Shown in pieces: positions 33,622 to 42,639 of a DNA stretch of 64,000 bases; position 1 is the stretch's first letter; each line of letters opens with the position of its first letter. The translations under genes were made by a program, and so were the position numbers. The DNA is from DASSFZ01 sp035283185. Its GTDB lineage: Bacteria > Chloroflexota > Anaerolineae > Fen-1058. The stretch lies in assembly GCA_035283185.1 (NCBI GenBank), contig DATEUJ010000169.1:1-64000 (forward strand), read 5' to 3'. A model generated the notes under the pieces. The model was not told the origin of the DNA. It searched no databases and worked only from the letters and a program-made list of their open reading frames with translations.

Positions 33622-33652
33622 ACAGGGGTGCGTCATCGCACCCCTGTTCTCA
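33622..33652 (+). terminator. Terminator after the S8 peptidase
   Basis: ACAGGGGTGCG, TCAT loop, CGCACCCCTGT: perfect 11-bp stem followed by TTCTCATTT. Confidence 0.75.
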
Positions 33653-33739
33653 TTTACGCTCCATCTTCACAAATGTCCGGCTGTGCTCGGAAACGCCAAG
33701 AGGTAGATATACCACCCGCACTTGAAAATCCCGAGCCAT

Positions 33740-33803
33740 AGACCTGGCAGGTCTTGCCCGCCGATGTTGGCCACAGGCTGAACCGTGAAGACCTGCCAGG
33801 TTT
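33740..33803. repeat. Palindromic repeat pair (GACCTGGCAGGTC family)
   Basis: AGACCTGGCAGGTCTT and AAGACCTGCCAGGTTT lie in inverted orientation in the gap between the peptidase and the histidine kinase. Related hairpins are at 35456-35477 and 37032-37064. No gene is seen in 33653-33952. Confidence 0.7.
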
Positions 33804-33952
33804 ATTCGGAGAATCCAAGTGAGGTTGGAATGGGAGTGGATTGGCGGGAGTTGAGAGCGTTTTCGAGCGCCAATGGTCTTGTAACACACCTGCATGTAAC
33901 TACCTGCAAACTTTCAATACAATAGAGGCAGGGCGAGACAGGATGTAACAGC

Positions 33953-35443
33953 ATGAGCGTCACCCGGCAGCAAATCTACATTGCGGTGGTCGGGGCCATC
34001 GGCACGGCCGTGCTGATCGGCTCGTTGATTGCGCAGCCGGCGGCGCCGCTCGTGCTGCTGCTGTTCTGCCTGCTTGCCGCCGCCGCCGAATGGACGACGG
34101 CGACACTGCTGCAGGCCAAGCCGTTCAGCATCGAGCTGTCGATCACGTCGGCCGTAAGCTTCGCCGCGGCGTTGATCTTCGCGCCGGTGAACGCCGGCCT
34201 GGTCGGCGCCGTCGGCGGCGCCACGGCCGCCGTCATCAGCGCGCGCCGACAGAAGCTCAACCGGCAGCGCGGGGTCGAAGTCCTGGTCTTCAATGCCGGC
34301 ATGAATGCGCTGGCCACGCTGGTCGGCGCGCTCGTCTTCCAGTGGGCGCACGGCGGCCCCCTGACCGGCAATCTGATCTTGACCGACCTGCCCTTACTGC
34401 TGCTGGCCGCCATCGTGGACGACCTGGTCAACGCCGTCGCCCTCGTCGTCATGATCACGATCCAGTGGGCGCAAAAGCCGTTCACCATCTGGCGCGAGAA
34501 CTTCGCCTGGGCCGCCCCGATCAACGTGGCGACGATGGCCGTCGGCGGCGGCGCGCTGGCCCTCGGCTACGAGGCGCTTGGATTGACCGGCCTGCTGGTG
34601 TTCTTCCTGCCGGTGTTCCTGTCGGTGTACGCCTTCCGCGCCTACATCACCCGCACGCAGGCGATGATGGCCCACCTCGAGGAGATGGTGCGGGAGCGCA
34701 CCGCCGATCTCGCCAAGGCCAACGAGTCGCTGCAGGAGCTGCACCGGCAAAAAGATGCCTTCTTCGCCATCATCACACACGACATGCGCACACCTCTGAC
34801 GAGCATGCTGGGCTTCGCCGATCTGCTAGAGCGCCTGGGTCGCCTCGACCCAGGCGTGCAGCCGTTTCTCGGCGCGATCAAGCGCAACACCGAATCGCTC
34901 ATGGAGATGGTCACCAACATCCTCGACCTGTCCAAGCTCGATTCGGGCAGGATGGAATACAAGCGCGAGCCTGTGGACCTCTGCGCGCTGGTCGACGAAG
35001 TGCTCGCTAACATCGACGGACACTCCCGCGCCCGCCACATCTCCGTCAATCGCAGGCTGGAAACCACCGAGAAGCTGACCGGCGACGCAGAGAAGCTGCG
35101 CCGCGTGATCACCAATCTGGTGTCCAACGCGATCAAATACACGCCCGAAGGCGGCCAGGTCTATGTGGATGTGCGCCAGATGAACGGCCACGTCCGGCTC
35201 AGCGTGCGCGACACCGGCGTCGGCATCCCAGCCGATCAACTGCCGCACATCTTCGAGCGGTTTCGCCGCGTGCGCCGCAGCGGTGGAGGCGACGCGGTCG
35301 GCACCGGCCTGGGTCTGGCGATCGTTCAGGAGTTCGCCCAGGCGCACGGTGGACGAATCGAGGTCGAGAGCGAAGAGGGCGTCGGCAGCACGTTCACCGT
35401 TACTCTCCCTGTGAAGCACGAGCCATCCTCTGCCGAGAACTGA
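33953..35443 (+). CDS. Membrane-bound sensor histidine kinase
   Basis: 496 residues. Seven or eight transmembrane helices fill the first 225 residues (a MASE-like sensor without a periplasmic loop), then a coiled-coil linker (MMAHLEEMVRERTADLAKAN). HisKA has FFAIITHDMRTPL (phospho-His about 276); HATPase_c has NLVSNAIKYTPEGG (about 386), DTGVGIPADQLPHIFERF and GTGLGLAIV. No response regulator is adjacent, so it is an orphan. Signal unknown; possibly a membrane property or lipophilic ligand. Confidence 0.9.
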   Translation: MSVTRQQIYIAVVGAIGTAVLIGSLIAQPAAPLVLLLFCLLAAAAEWTTATLLQAKPFSIELSITSAVSFAAALIFAPVNAGLVGAVGGATAAVISARRQKLNRQRGVEVLVFNAGMNALATLVGALVFQWAHGGPLTGNLILTDLPLLLLAAIVDDLVNAVALVVMITIQWAQKPFTIWRENFAWAAPINVATMAVGGGALALGYEALGLTGLLVFFLPVFLSVYAFRAYITRTQAMMAHLEEMVRERTADLAKANESLQELHRQKDAFFAIITHDMRTPLTSMLGFADLLERLGRLDPGVQPFLGAIKRNTESLMEMVTNILDLSKLDSGRMEYKREPVDLCALVDEVLANIDGHSRARHISVNRRLETTEKLTGDAEKLRRVITNLVSNAIKYTPEGGQVYVDVRQMNGHVRLSVRDTGVGIPADQLPHIFERFRRVRRSGGGDAVGTGLGLAIVQEFAQAHGGRIEVESEEGVGSTFTVTLPVKHEPSSAEN

Positions 35444-35455
35444 AATAAAGGAGCT

Positions 35456-35477
35456 GCCAGGTTTGCGGAAACCTGGC
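35456..35477. repeat. GCCAGGTTT hairpin after the histidine kinase
   Basis: GCCAGGTTT and AAACCTGGC form a perfect 9-bp stem with a 4-base loop between the convergent histidine kinase and CBM48 genes. There is no T tract. Confidence 0.6.
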
Positions 35478-35512
35478 GGGCCTCGATCAGAAATCGCCCT
35501 TGTCGGCAGAGC

Positions 35513-35812
35513 TCAGGTATAGACTACCGAGTTTTCGTCGCCGAAGGGGCCGGGCACGTAGGCGTCCGCCGCCCAATCGTTCTCCCACCGCGAATCGTCG
35601 AGCCAATAGCGGAAGTGGAAGATCTGATCGCGCGGCAGCTCGATCGTCACGGTGAAAGCGCCATCCTTCTTGCGCCTCTTCATGGAGTGCGCGGTCTTGT
35701 CCCAATGGTTGAAGTCACCGACCAGGCACGCCGTCTGCGCGCCGGCTGTGCCCGGCAGCTCGAACGTCACGCGGCAAGTGTTCTTGTTCTTCGGATAGGA
35801 TTTCTTCAGCAT
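35513..35812 (-). CDS. Isoamylase early-set (CBM48-like) domain protein
   Basis: 99 residues, a single domain resembling the glycogen-binding CBM48/AMPK-beta fold: CRVTFELPG, ACLVGDFNHWDKTAHSM, then DQIFHFRYWLDDSRWENDW. Stand-alone copies probably bind alpha-glucans. ATG 35812 is chosen because GGGAGG lies five bases before it. Confidence 0.85.
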   Translation of the reverse strand: MLKKSYPKNKNTCRVTFELPGTAGAQTACLVGDFNHWDKTAHSMKRRKKDGAFTVTIELPRDQIFHFRYWLDDSRWENDWAADAYVPGPFGDENSVVYT

Positions 35813-35954
35813 AGGGCCTCCCCTGTGAATCGTGTTTGTCATGGCAGCGCGATTATACTACCGGATACGGCGGCCAGGCGGATTTGACAGCGACGCGCGT
35901 CCGGTTACAATCAAGTGCGCTAGCCATTGCGCCAGGCGAGGGAGACAGCCAGCC

Positions 35955-37028
35955 GTGCCCAGCGCCCACGATCTGCTGTACAGTCCGGAAACGCTCAAAC
36001 TCGAAATCCTGACGACGCCTATCCACCGCCTCGGTTACACGATCGAAGGCACTTTCCTGGGGGAAGCGATTCGCATCGTGCGCCGTGACATGAAGCGCGT
36101 CGGCATTACCCGACTGCAGCCCCTGATTTACCTGTCGGACGGCTACGGCTGCATCGAGGGCGTGCCGAACATCTCGGTGTCGTTCACCGACTGCGACGAC
36201 CTGATCAACGAGCTGAACCTCGAATTCCGAGGCTGGGCCTACACGCGCGAGGAGATTGTCGACACGCTGCGGCACGAGATAGGCCACGCCTTTTGCTACG
36301 CCTACAAGCTATTCAAGACGCGCGAATTTCGTCGTATCTTCAAGGTGAAGGGACACTTCTTCCGCACGTATCCGGCGACGAATCGCTACATTCGCCGGGT
36401 GAACCCCTGGAGCAAGGAGTACGTGAACCCCGGCGGCGATCACTACGCCCAGAAACACCCCGACGACGACTTCGCCGAGACGTTCATGGTGTGGATCAAG
36501 CCGCGCCAGAACTGGCGCAAGAAATACAAGTCGAGACCGGGCGCGCTGCGCAAGCTGGAGTACGTCGATCGGATGGTGAAGAAATACGGGCGCAAGCCGC
36601 CCCTCGTCGAAAGCGACCCGGCGATGGTGTACGAGCCGGTCGAGAACCTGACGATGACCGTGGCGCAGTTTATGAAGGCGCGGCTGGCCGACTACCGGCG
36701 CCAGGCGACCGGTTTCGTCGACTCCGACCTCAAGAGCCTGTTCCTCAAGCGGCCGCCGCACGTCAACGGGCGGCCGGCGCGCACGCACCATCATGCGCAC
36801 GCCTTCCTGCGCGCGTACCGGCGCATCCTGATTCCGCGTATCGCCGCCTGGACGGGCGTTCCGGAGGATGTCGTGGCCGAGCTTGTCGACAAGATGATCA
36901 CGCGCGCGCGGGCGCTTGAGCTGTGGATACGCCACGACGACGCCGAGCGCAAGATCGTCGAGGCGACGGCGTATTTGGCGGCGCTGTGCACCAACTACGC
37001 GTATCGCGGCGTCTTCTTCGTAAAGTAA
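35955..37028 (+). CDS. Putative zinc metallopeptidase
   Basis: 357 residues. LRHEIGHAFCYAYKLF (HExxH about residues 106-110) is a zinc-binding motif, and DDDFAETFMVWIKPRQNW may give a third, acidic ligand. A second half (about 225-357) is helical with RTHHHAHAFLRAYRR. Family members sit in the 'putative zinc-binding metallopeptidase' group; substrates are unknown. GTG 35955 is favoured, with GGGAG about ten bases upstream; there is no signal peptide, so it is cytosolic. Confidence 0.75.
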   Translation: MPSAHDLLYSPETLKLEILTTPIHRLGYTIEGTFLGEAIRIVRRDMKRVGITRLQPLIYLSDGYGCIEGVPNISVSFTDCDDLINELNLEFRGWAYTREEIVDTLRHEIGHAFCYAYKLFKTREFRRIFKVKGHFFRTYPATNRYIRRVNPWSKEYVNPGGDHYAQKHPDDDFAETFMVWIKPRQNWRKKYKSRPGALRKLEYVDRMVKKYGRKPPLVESDPAMVYEPVENLTMTVAQFMKARLADYRRQATGFVDSDLKSLFLKRPPHVNGRPARTHHHAHAFLRAYRRILIPRIAAWTGVPEDVVAELVDKMITRARALELWIRHDDAERKIVEATAYLAALCTNYAYRGVFFVK

Positions 37029-37031
37029 ACA

Positions 37032-37064
37032 AGACCTAACAGGTCTCCAAGACCTGTTAGGTCT
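37032..37064. repeat. GACCTAACAGGTC palindrome pair
   Basis: AGACCTAACAGGTCT and AGACCTGTTAGGTCT in inverted orientation give a 15-bp hairpin in the gap between the convergent metallopeptidase and WYL genes; it may terminate both. Confidence 0.65.
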
Positions 37065-37140
37065 ATACTGCCATGTGATCGTATCTGACACACGGCGGTG
37101 TTACACTGGTGGCAAATCTGCGCCCCCGGCTACACCTGTG

Positions 37141-38145
37141 TCACTCGACCCGAACCGAGCCGCCTGGGGCTGCCTGGAGGTCGTCACGCTCATAATGCGC
37201 CGCCGCGCGCCACGCGTCGGCTCCGATCTCGGCGCGCAGCTCGGGCGGCTCCAGCACCTCGACGTCGCCGCCCCACGAGCGGATCCATGGCGCCATTTCG
37301 CGCGGCTCGCTCACCTTCACCGTAAACAGCAGACCGCCGTTTGCCAGATCGTCCACTTCTTGCGACGCGTGCCAGCGCCGCTCCTTCACGAGCGGCGCGG
37401 CGCGCGGGCTGAACTCCAGCACGACGCCGGCTATGCTCTCGCCGGTCATGATGCCCCACGCCGAAGCCAGGTACGCCTGCGGGTCGAACTCCGGGGGGAT
37501 CTCGTACGTCTCGTCGAGCATCTGAGCGCGGTCGAGCCGATCCAGCTTGAACGTGCGCATGGCGCCGACCGAATCGTCGTAACCGATGGCGTACGCCGAG
37601 TAACCCGCCCCCGCTGCCTCGATGAAATACGGGGAGAAGTCGCGCATCGTGACCTCGCCGCTGCGCGGCGAGCGGTACCACAGGCGCACCTTGCGCCGCA
37701 GCGCCCAGCCGAGCGTGATCGCCTCGCGCACCTGCACGTAGCGATCGTTGACGGGCTGGCGCGCGACCGACTCGGCCGTGCGCGCCAGCGACGAGGCGAG
37801 CGGCTCAGGCATCGAGCCGGCCAGCTTGGTAAGCGCGGAAACGATGTGCGGATCGCGCTCGTCGGCGAAGCGCGCCAGCAGCCGCCCGGCGATGAACAGC
37901 GACAGCGCCTCCTGCAGGGTCAGGCGCACCGTCGAGAGATAATCCTCGCGCACGATGCCGAACCGACCTTCGTCCTGCCAGAGGGGCACACCGCTCTCGC
38001 CGAGCAGCTCGACGTCGCGGTAGACGGTGCGCCGATCGACTCCCGTCGCTTCGGCGATCTCGATCGCGCTCAGGCCGTGGCTGCTGCGATACAGCAGCTC
38101 TTCGATCTGGCGCAGGCGCGCCGCGCGGCTGGTCATACGTGTCAT
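37141..38145 (-). CDS. WYL-domain transcriptional regulator
   Basis: 334 residues: an N-terminal HTH_11/DeoR-like winged helix (RLRQIEELLYRSSHGLSAIE, then ATGVDRRTVYRDVELL), a central WYL domain (VRLWYRSPRSGE; FSPYFIEAAGAGYSAYAIGY) and a WCX C-terminus (WIRSWGGDVEVLEPPELRAE). WYL domains bind nucleic-acid ligands and often control stress or defence genes. AGGAGG precedes ATG 38145. It is divergent from an alpha/beta hydrolase, the most likely target besides itself. Confidence 0.9.
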   Translation of the reverse strand: MTRMTSRAARLRQIEELLYRSSHGLSAIEIAEATGVDRRTVYRDVELLGESGVPLWQDEGRFGIVREDYLSTVRLTLQEALSLFIAGRLLARFADERDPHIVSALTKLAGSMPEPLASSLARTAESVARQPVNDRYVQVREAITLGWALRRKVRLWYRSPRSGEVTMRDFSPYFIEAAGAGYSAYAIGYDDSVGAMRTFKLDRLDRAQMLDETYEIPPEFDPQAYLASAWGIMTGESIAGVVLEFSPRAAPLVKERRWHASQEVDDLANGGLLFTVKVSEPREMAPWIRSWGGDVEVLEPPELRAEIGADAWRAAAHYERDDLQAAPGGSVRVE

Positions 38146-38221
38146 GCCGAACCTCCTGGCGTGAGATTGTATCCCCGGCACGTGCCGCAGCCAAAATGTG
38201 CTATCATCGGCTCGGACGGCC

Positions 38222-39214
38222 ATGTCTAGACGCGCCTTCACCACAGTGATCACGTTCGCCGCGCTCGGCTTCGTCGTGACGCGCAAAGGTCCGGCCTGGA
38301 AGCTGCGCTGGCGGATCGTGCGCGCGTTTCGCCTCGGGCGCAGGTTTTACTCGTCGTATCCTTACCTCGTCAAGGACATCGCCTACGGCGATCGGCCGAG
38401 ACAGGCGCTCGACGTTTATTGGCCTCCCGATCCCGGCGGGGCGCTTCGCCAGGGCAAGCGTCTGCCCGTCCTGCTGTTCGCGTACGGCGGATCGTGGAGC
38501 CGAGGCGACAAGGCGCTCTACTCGCTCGTCGGCGCGCGCTTCACCGCGCTGGGATTCGTCGTCGTCGTCATCAACTACCGGCTTCATCCCGAGGTGACAT
38601 TTCCGGCATTCGTCGAAGACGCGGCAGCCGCCATCGCCTGGACACGCAGACACATCGACGCCTATCACGGCGATCCCGATCGCATCTTCGTCGCCGGGCA
38701 CTCGGCCGGCGGGCACATTCTCACGCTCGTCGCGCTGGACGATCGCTACCTGGCCGCGCACGGCCTGCCGCGCAGTGTGGTCAACGGCCTCATCGCCGTC
38801 AGCGCGCCGACCGACCTCGGGGCCATGTTGCGGCATCTCCGGGCGCGGCGCGACCACAAAGCGGCGCGAGGACTGCAGACCATTATGGGCGGTCCCCAGG
38901 CGCTGCTGCAGGCCGACCCGATGCGCTTCGTGCGCAGCGACACGCCGCCTATCCTGCTCCTGCACGGCGTCGACGACGGGACGGTGCCGATCGCGGCGGC
39001 GCGCAACTTCGCATCGGCTTTGGAGGCGGCCGGCGCGCCGGTCGAGCTGTGCGAGTACGAACGGGCAGATCACGCCTCGATCTTACTCGACGGCGTGCGC
39101 GACGATCCGGACCGGCCGGCGAGCCTGCTCGCCGACGGCCTGACATTCGTGCAACGGATTGGGGCGAGCCTTGCATCGCGCCCGCAGGTTGACACTCCAC
39201 GCCAACCCGTTTAA
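38222..39214 (+). CDS. Alpha/beta hydrolase (BD-FAE/esterase type)
   Basis: 330 residues. An N-terminal hydrophobic stretch (TTVITFAALGFVVT) may anchor it. The oxyanion motif FAYGGSWSRGDK, nucleophile GHSAGGH (Ser about 161), Asp in LLLHGVDDGTVP and His in ERADHASILL define an esterase/lipase of the hormone-sensitive-lipase-like group. ATG 38222 is used because ATG 38198 sits over a TATCAT -10-like box. The gene is divergent from the WYL regulator. Confidence 0.85.
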   Translation: MSRRAFTTVITFAALGFVVTRKGPAWKLRWRIVRAFRLGRRFYSSYPYLVKDIAYGDRPRQALDVYWPPDPGGALRQGKRLPVLLFAYGGSWSRGDKALYSLVGARFTALGFVVVVINYRLHPEVTFPAFVEDAAAAIAWTRRHIDAYHGDPDRIFVAGHSAGGHILTLVALDDRYLAAHGLPRSVVNGLIAVSAPTDLGAMLRHLRARRDHKAARGLQTIMGGPQALLQADPMRFVRSDTPPILLLHGVDDGTVPIAAARNFASALEAAGAPVELCEYERADHASILLDGVRDDPDRPASLLADGLTFVQRIGASLASRPQVDTPRQPV

Positions 39215-39253
39215 ACTCACACCTCTAGACTCTAACTCTCAACCCTCACTCTT
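39214..39253. repeat. CTCTAACTCTCAACC short-word repeat tract
   Basis: Degenerate CTCTAGACTCTAACTCTC words fill the gap between the hydrolase stop and the ribosome site of the M32 peptidase. It is one of several such tracts in this window. Confidence 0.5.
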
Positions 39254-39266
39254 ACAGAAGGGATGT

Positions 39267-40769
39267 ATGGAAAAGTATCAGCAACTCAAAGAGCGCATGG
39301 CCGAAATCATGGATGTCACTATGGCCGCTGCTTTGCTCAATTGGGATCAACAGACGCAGATGCCGCCGGCCGGCGCTGAGGCCCGCGCTCAACAGCTCGG
39401 CACGCTGAGCAAGATCGCGCACCAAATGCACGTGGCCGACGAGACCGGGCGCCTGATCGAAGCGGCCGCCGCCGATCTCGACGGCGCCGACTACGATTCG
39501 GACGAGGCGGCCTTCGTGCGCGTAGCCAGGCGCGACTACGAGCAGGCGACCCGGCTGCCTCCCGAATTCGTCGCCGAGTTCAGCCGCGTCACCGCTTTGG
39601 CGCACGAAGTGTGGGCCAAAGCGCGCGCCGAAAACAGGTTCGAAGACTTCCGCCCGAGCCTGGAGAAGATCTTCGACTTGGCGCGGCAGGCCGCCGAGTA
39701 TCTCGGCTACACCGATCACATTTACGACGCGCTGCTCGATCAGTACGAGCCGGGGATGAAGACCGCGCATGTACGCGCCATCTTCGACGAGCTGAAGAAA
39801 GACCTGGTGCCCCTGGTGCACGCCATCTCCGAGCGACTCGACGCCGTAGACGACGTCTGCCTGCACCAGGAGTTCGACGAGGACAAGCAGCGCGATTTCA
39901 CGTACGAGGTGATTCAGAAGTTCGGCTACGACTTCAATCGGGGCCGGGTCGATCGCACCGTGCATCCGTTCGCGACCAATTTCTCGATCAACGACGTGCG
40001 CATCACCACGCGCTACGATCGCACTTTCCTCAACCCGGCGCTGTTCGGCACGCTACACGAGACCGGCCACGCGCTGTACGAGCTGGGCGTCGATCCGGCG
40101 CTGGAGCGCACGCCGCTGGCGAACGGTTCCTCACTCGGCGTCCACGAGTCGCAATCGCGCCTGTGGGAGAACCTGGTCGGGCGCAGCCGGGGCTTCTGGA
40201 AGCACTTCTATCCCAAATTGCAGCAGGTTTTCCCCACGCCGTTGGGCGGCGTCAGCCTCGACACGTTCTACGGCGCGATCAACAAGGTGCAGCCGTCCCT
40301 CATCCGCGTCGAGGCCGACGAGGTGACTTACAACCTTCACATCATGCTGCGCTTCGAGCTGGAGCAGGAGATCCTGGAAGGCAAAGTGAAGATCGCGGAG
40401 CTGCCCGAGATCTGGAAGGCGCGCATGCAGGAGTACCTCGGCGTCACGCCGCCCACCGACGCGCTCGGCGTGCTGCAGGACGTCCACTGGTCGAGCGGCC
40501 TGATCGGCTATTTCGCCACGTACGCGCTGGGAAACCTGATGTCGGTGCAGTTGTGGGACAAGGCGCTCGCCGACGCGCCTGACATCCCGTCGCAGATCGA
40601 GCGCGGCGAGTTCGACGCGCTGCGCGAGTGGCTGCGCCAGAACGTGCACCGGCACGGGCGCAAGTACATGCCCGACGAGTTGATGAGGCGCGTCACCGGC
40701 GAGGGCATCCAGTCGCGCTCGTACATGCGCTACCTCAAACGCAAATATGGCGAGATTTACGGACTGTAG
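39267..40769 (+). CDS. M32 carboxypeptidase (carboxypeptidase Taq family)
   Basis: Cytosolic Zn carboxypeptidase of 500 residues, full family length. Motifs: LLNWDQQTQMPPAGAEAR near the start, DVRITTRYD, the zinc site GTLHETGHALYELG (HExxH about 264) and GVHESQSRLWENLVGRSRGF, then the substrate-binding VEADEVTYNLHIMLRFELE. ATG 39267 follows AGAAGGG. It removes C-terminal residues from peptides in protein turnover. A hairpin terminator follows immediately. Confidence 0.95.
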   Translation: MEKYQQLKERMAEIMDVTMAAALLNWDQQTQMPPAGAEARAQQLGTLSKIAHQMHVADETGRLIEAAAADLDGADYDSDEAAFVRVARRDYEQATRLPPEFVAEFSRVTALAHEVWAKARAENRFEDFRPSLEKIFDLARQAAEYLGYTDHIYDALLDQYEPGMKTAHVRAIFDELKKDLVPLVHAISERLDAVDDVCLHQEFDEDKQRDFTYEVIQKFGYDFNRGRVDRTVHPFATNFSINDVRITTRYDRTFLNPALFGTLHETGHALYELGVDPALERTPLANGSSLGVHESQSRLWENLVGRSRGFWKHFYPKLQQVFPTPLGGVSLDTFYGAINKVQPSLIRVEADEVTYNLHIMLRFELEQEILEGKVKIAELPEIWKARMQEYLGVTPPTDALGVLQDVHWSSGLIGYFATYALGNLMSVQLWDKALADAPDIPSQIERGEFDALREWLRQNVHRHGRKYMPDELMRRVTGEGIQSRSYMRYLKRKYGEIYGL

Positions 40770-40771
40770 TC

Positions 40772-40809
40772 AGAAACCCGGTTTCTCACCAGAAACCGGG
40801 TTTCTTTTC
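40772..40809 (+). terminator. Terminator after the M32 peptidase
   Basis: AGAAACCCGGTTTCT, CACC loop, AGAAACCGGGTTTCT then TTTT: a 15-bp near-perfect stem with a T tract, built from the same palindrome family as 30345-30375. Confidence 0.8.
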
Positions 40810-40938
40810 TATCCACCCAACGACCGGCGCAGGCTGCGACTGTAGACGGATGACAGCCTGCAACGGCGGCTTTATACTCCTGATAGTCCCGCTTCCGAAC
40901 AGAAAACAGCATGCCTGGTGGCCTGAAAGGGGTGTCCC

Positions 40939-42039
40939 ATGCGTAAAGTCCTAGCCGTACTCCTCATTGCCTTCGTCGTCTTCCCGATGGCGTTGGCTAC
41001 TCTGAGCACGATCGCCGTCAGCACCTGGGCGCTCGATCGCAACTTCTACACCGATCTGGTCGGCGACCCGCGCCTGTACGATGCCCTGCTATCCGAAGAT
41101 GTGCCGAACTATTTCGGACGCCGCATCGCCGTGCGCGAGGTCGACGGCGTGCCCGCCAGAGCGCTGAGCCAGGCGCTGCGCGAAGTCGTCACGCCCGAGT
41201 ATCTCGCCGGCGAAGCGACGCGCATCGTCGATCAGGTCTTCGCCGTGATCGAGGGCGAAAGCAGCACGTTCGTCATCACCCTCGACGTCGCGCCGCTCAA
41301 GGATGCGCTGCGCGGCGAAGCAGGAAGGCGGTTCGCGCAAACGCTGGCGGCCAACCTGCCCGCCTGCGCGTCCGGCCAGGAGTCGCGGGCGCCCGGAGGG
41401 ACGATCGTCCGCTGCCTGCCCTCGAACGTCTCCGTCGAGGAGGCGACCGGAGTGATCGTCAATGCGCTGCCGGCCTATCTCGACGAGGTCCCAGACCAGA
41501 TCGATCTGGCGCGTGACCGCGTCTTTCTAACTGGCGTCGCGCGCGGGTGGAACACCGTGGCGCTCGGGCAGGGCGCGCTGAACTTCGCCGTCCTCATCCT
41601 GGTCTTGATCACGGGCGGCCTGTGGCTCGCCGCCGCGTTTATTGGCGGCGAGGATCGGCGCGAGCGGCTGCTGTGGCTCGGCTGGTCGCTGCTCGTGCCT
41701 GCCGTCCTCGTCTTCGCGCTGGGCTTGCTCGTCGGCGCCGACTTCAGCGCCGGGTGGGTGCGTTTCGGGCTGAGCCAGGCGCGCTTCGGCGACTTCGAGG
41801 CCAGCGACTCGTTCCGGCTGGCCCTGCAAGACGTCGCGCGCGCCGCGCTGGACACGGTGGCGAACGGCTTCCTGATGGCAGGCGGGGTCGCAGGCGGGAT
41901 CGCGATCGGGTTGATCGCGTGGGGATACACGACTCCAAAGACGCGGCGCATGGTCCCGGCTGTGGCGCCATCCGCCACGCAACCCGCATTGCCGCAGGAG
42001 GCTCCGACTCCGACGCAGAGCGAACCGCCGGCGGGATGA
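40939..42039 (+). CDS. Conserved membrane protein of unknown function
   Basis: 366 residues. One N-terminal helix (VLAVLLIAFVVFPMALATL), an extracytoplasmic region of about 190 residues with two cysteines (PACASGQ, IVRCLPS), then three helices (about 217-240, 252-272 and 310-335) and a Pro/Thr-rich tail. AAAGGGG precedes ATG 40939. No family was recognised with confidence; similar layouts occur in Chloroflexota envelope proteins. Confidence 0.7.
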   Translation: MRKVLAVLLIAFVVFPMALATLSTIAVSTWALDRNFYTDLVGDPRLYDALLSEDVPNYFGRRIAVREVDGVPARALSQALREVVTPEYLAGEATRIVDQVFAVIEGESSTFVITLDVAPLKDALRGEAGRRFAQTLAANLPACASGQESRAPGGTIVRCLPSNVSVEEATGVIVNALPAYLDEVPDQIDLARDRVFLTGVARGWNTVALGQGALNFAVLILVLITGGLWLAAAFIGGEDRRERLLWLGWSLLVPAVLVFALGLLVGADFSAGWVRFGLSQARFGDFEASDSFRLALQDVARAALDTVANGFLMAGGVAGGIAIGLIAWGYTTPKTRRMVPAVAPSATQPALPQEAPTPTQSEPPAG

Positions 42040-42086
42040 TCGTCTGGCCCGGGCGCGTGACACCAAGATTGAAGAAACAACGCGCG

Positions 42087-42233
42087 CTACTGGCCGTGCG
42101 CCAGAGCGTGTGAGAGCGCCACCCGAAAGCCGACATTGTTGTCGAAGTTCGCCGGGTCGTTCCTGTTCCGGCACGCGGCGCGACAGTTCCTACGATTGTT
42201 GTTCCACGACCCGCCGCGCACCACGCGCTCCAT
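42087..42233 (-). pseudogene. Formylglycine-generating-enzyme-fold tail, asparagine-rich (DGR template/variable-region-like)
   Basis: MERVVRGGSWNNNRRNCRAA then CRNRNDPANFDNNVGFRVAL and a short end. RGGSW...GFR is the SUMF1/FGE C-terminal signature. Nearly every exchangeable site is an AAC, AAT or AGG codon, as in the template repeat of diversity-generating retroelements, where adenines mark positions to be mutagenised. Its ATG overlaps the stop of the reverse-transcriptase remnant (TGATG). No N-terminal FGE domain exists here. Confidence 0.7.
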
Positions 42234-42430
42234 CAGCCGGTCCCGTTCGACAGTACGCCAATGCCTGATGCGAGGATCCGATCGCACAGTTCCAACCCAT
42301 CTTCGTCTCGGATCAGGCGGGCGAGCTCGGTGCGGAGCAGTGCATGGTCGATGGATTCGTTGCTTCTTGCCAACTCGCCCGACGGATACAGCCTCGTATG
42401 CGGTTCGTGTTCCTCAAGCCTGCCCTGAAC
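42233..42430 (-). pseudogene. Reverse transcriptase remnant (DGR-like)
   Basis: Minus-strand frame: HTRLYPSGELARSNESIDHA, then LLRTELARLIRDEDGLELCD, RILASGIGVLSNGTG and TGA. The SIDHALL...LARLIRD...LCDRILASGxGVL stretch matches the palm-domain helices between RT motifs 3 and 4 (pattern SIDHxILxxLLAR...SGAGVL) of diversity-generating-retroelement and related RTs. The catalytic YxDD region and both ends are missing, so it is dead. A CCCTTCGGCTGCGTTCAGGGCAGGC word lies at its 5' side (42426-42451). Confidence 0.65.
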
Positions 42431-42583
42431 GCAGCCGAAGGGTCGCCGGTTTGCGTCCAGCTTCCTCCAGACCTCACCTCACGCTGACGCCCTTGCCTTC
42501 CGCTAACGGTTGGTGCAATCCGCCTTCGGCGTCCGTAAGAGTCTTTCACCCTCTAGCCAACGCCCATGCTGGGCGCACAAGAG

Positions 42584-42611
42584 AAACGCCCGGCTCACCG
42601 CCGGGCGTTTT
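42584..42611 (-). terminator. Terminator downstream of the copper module
   Basis: AAACGCCCGGC, 5-base loop, GCCGGGCGTTT: perfect 11-bp stem with T runs on either strand; it lies 29 bases after the YHS gene stop. Between 42452 and 42583 no gene is recognised. Confidence 0.75.
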
Positions 42612-42639
42612 CCATCTGTGGTCGCATTCTGAGACGGGC

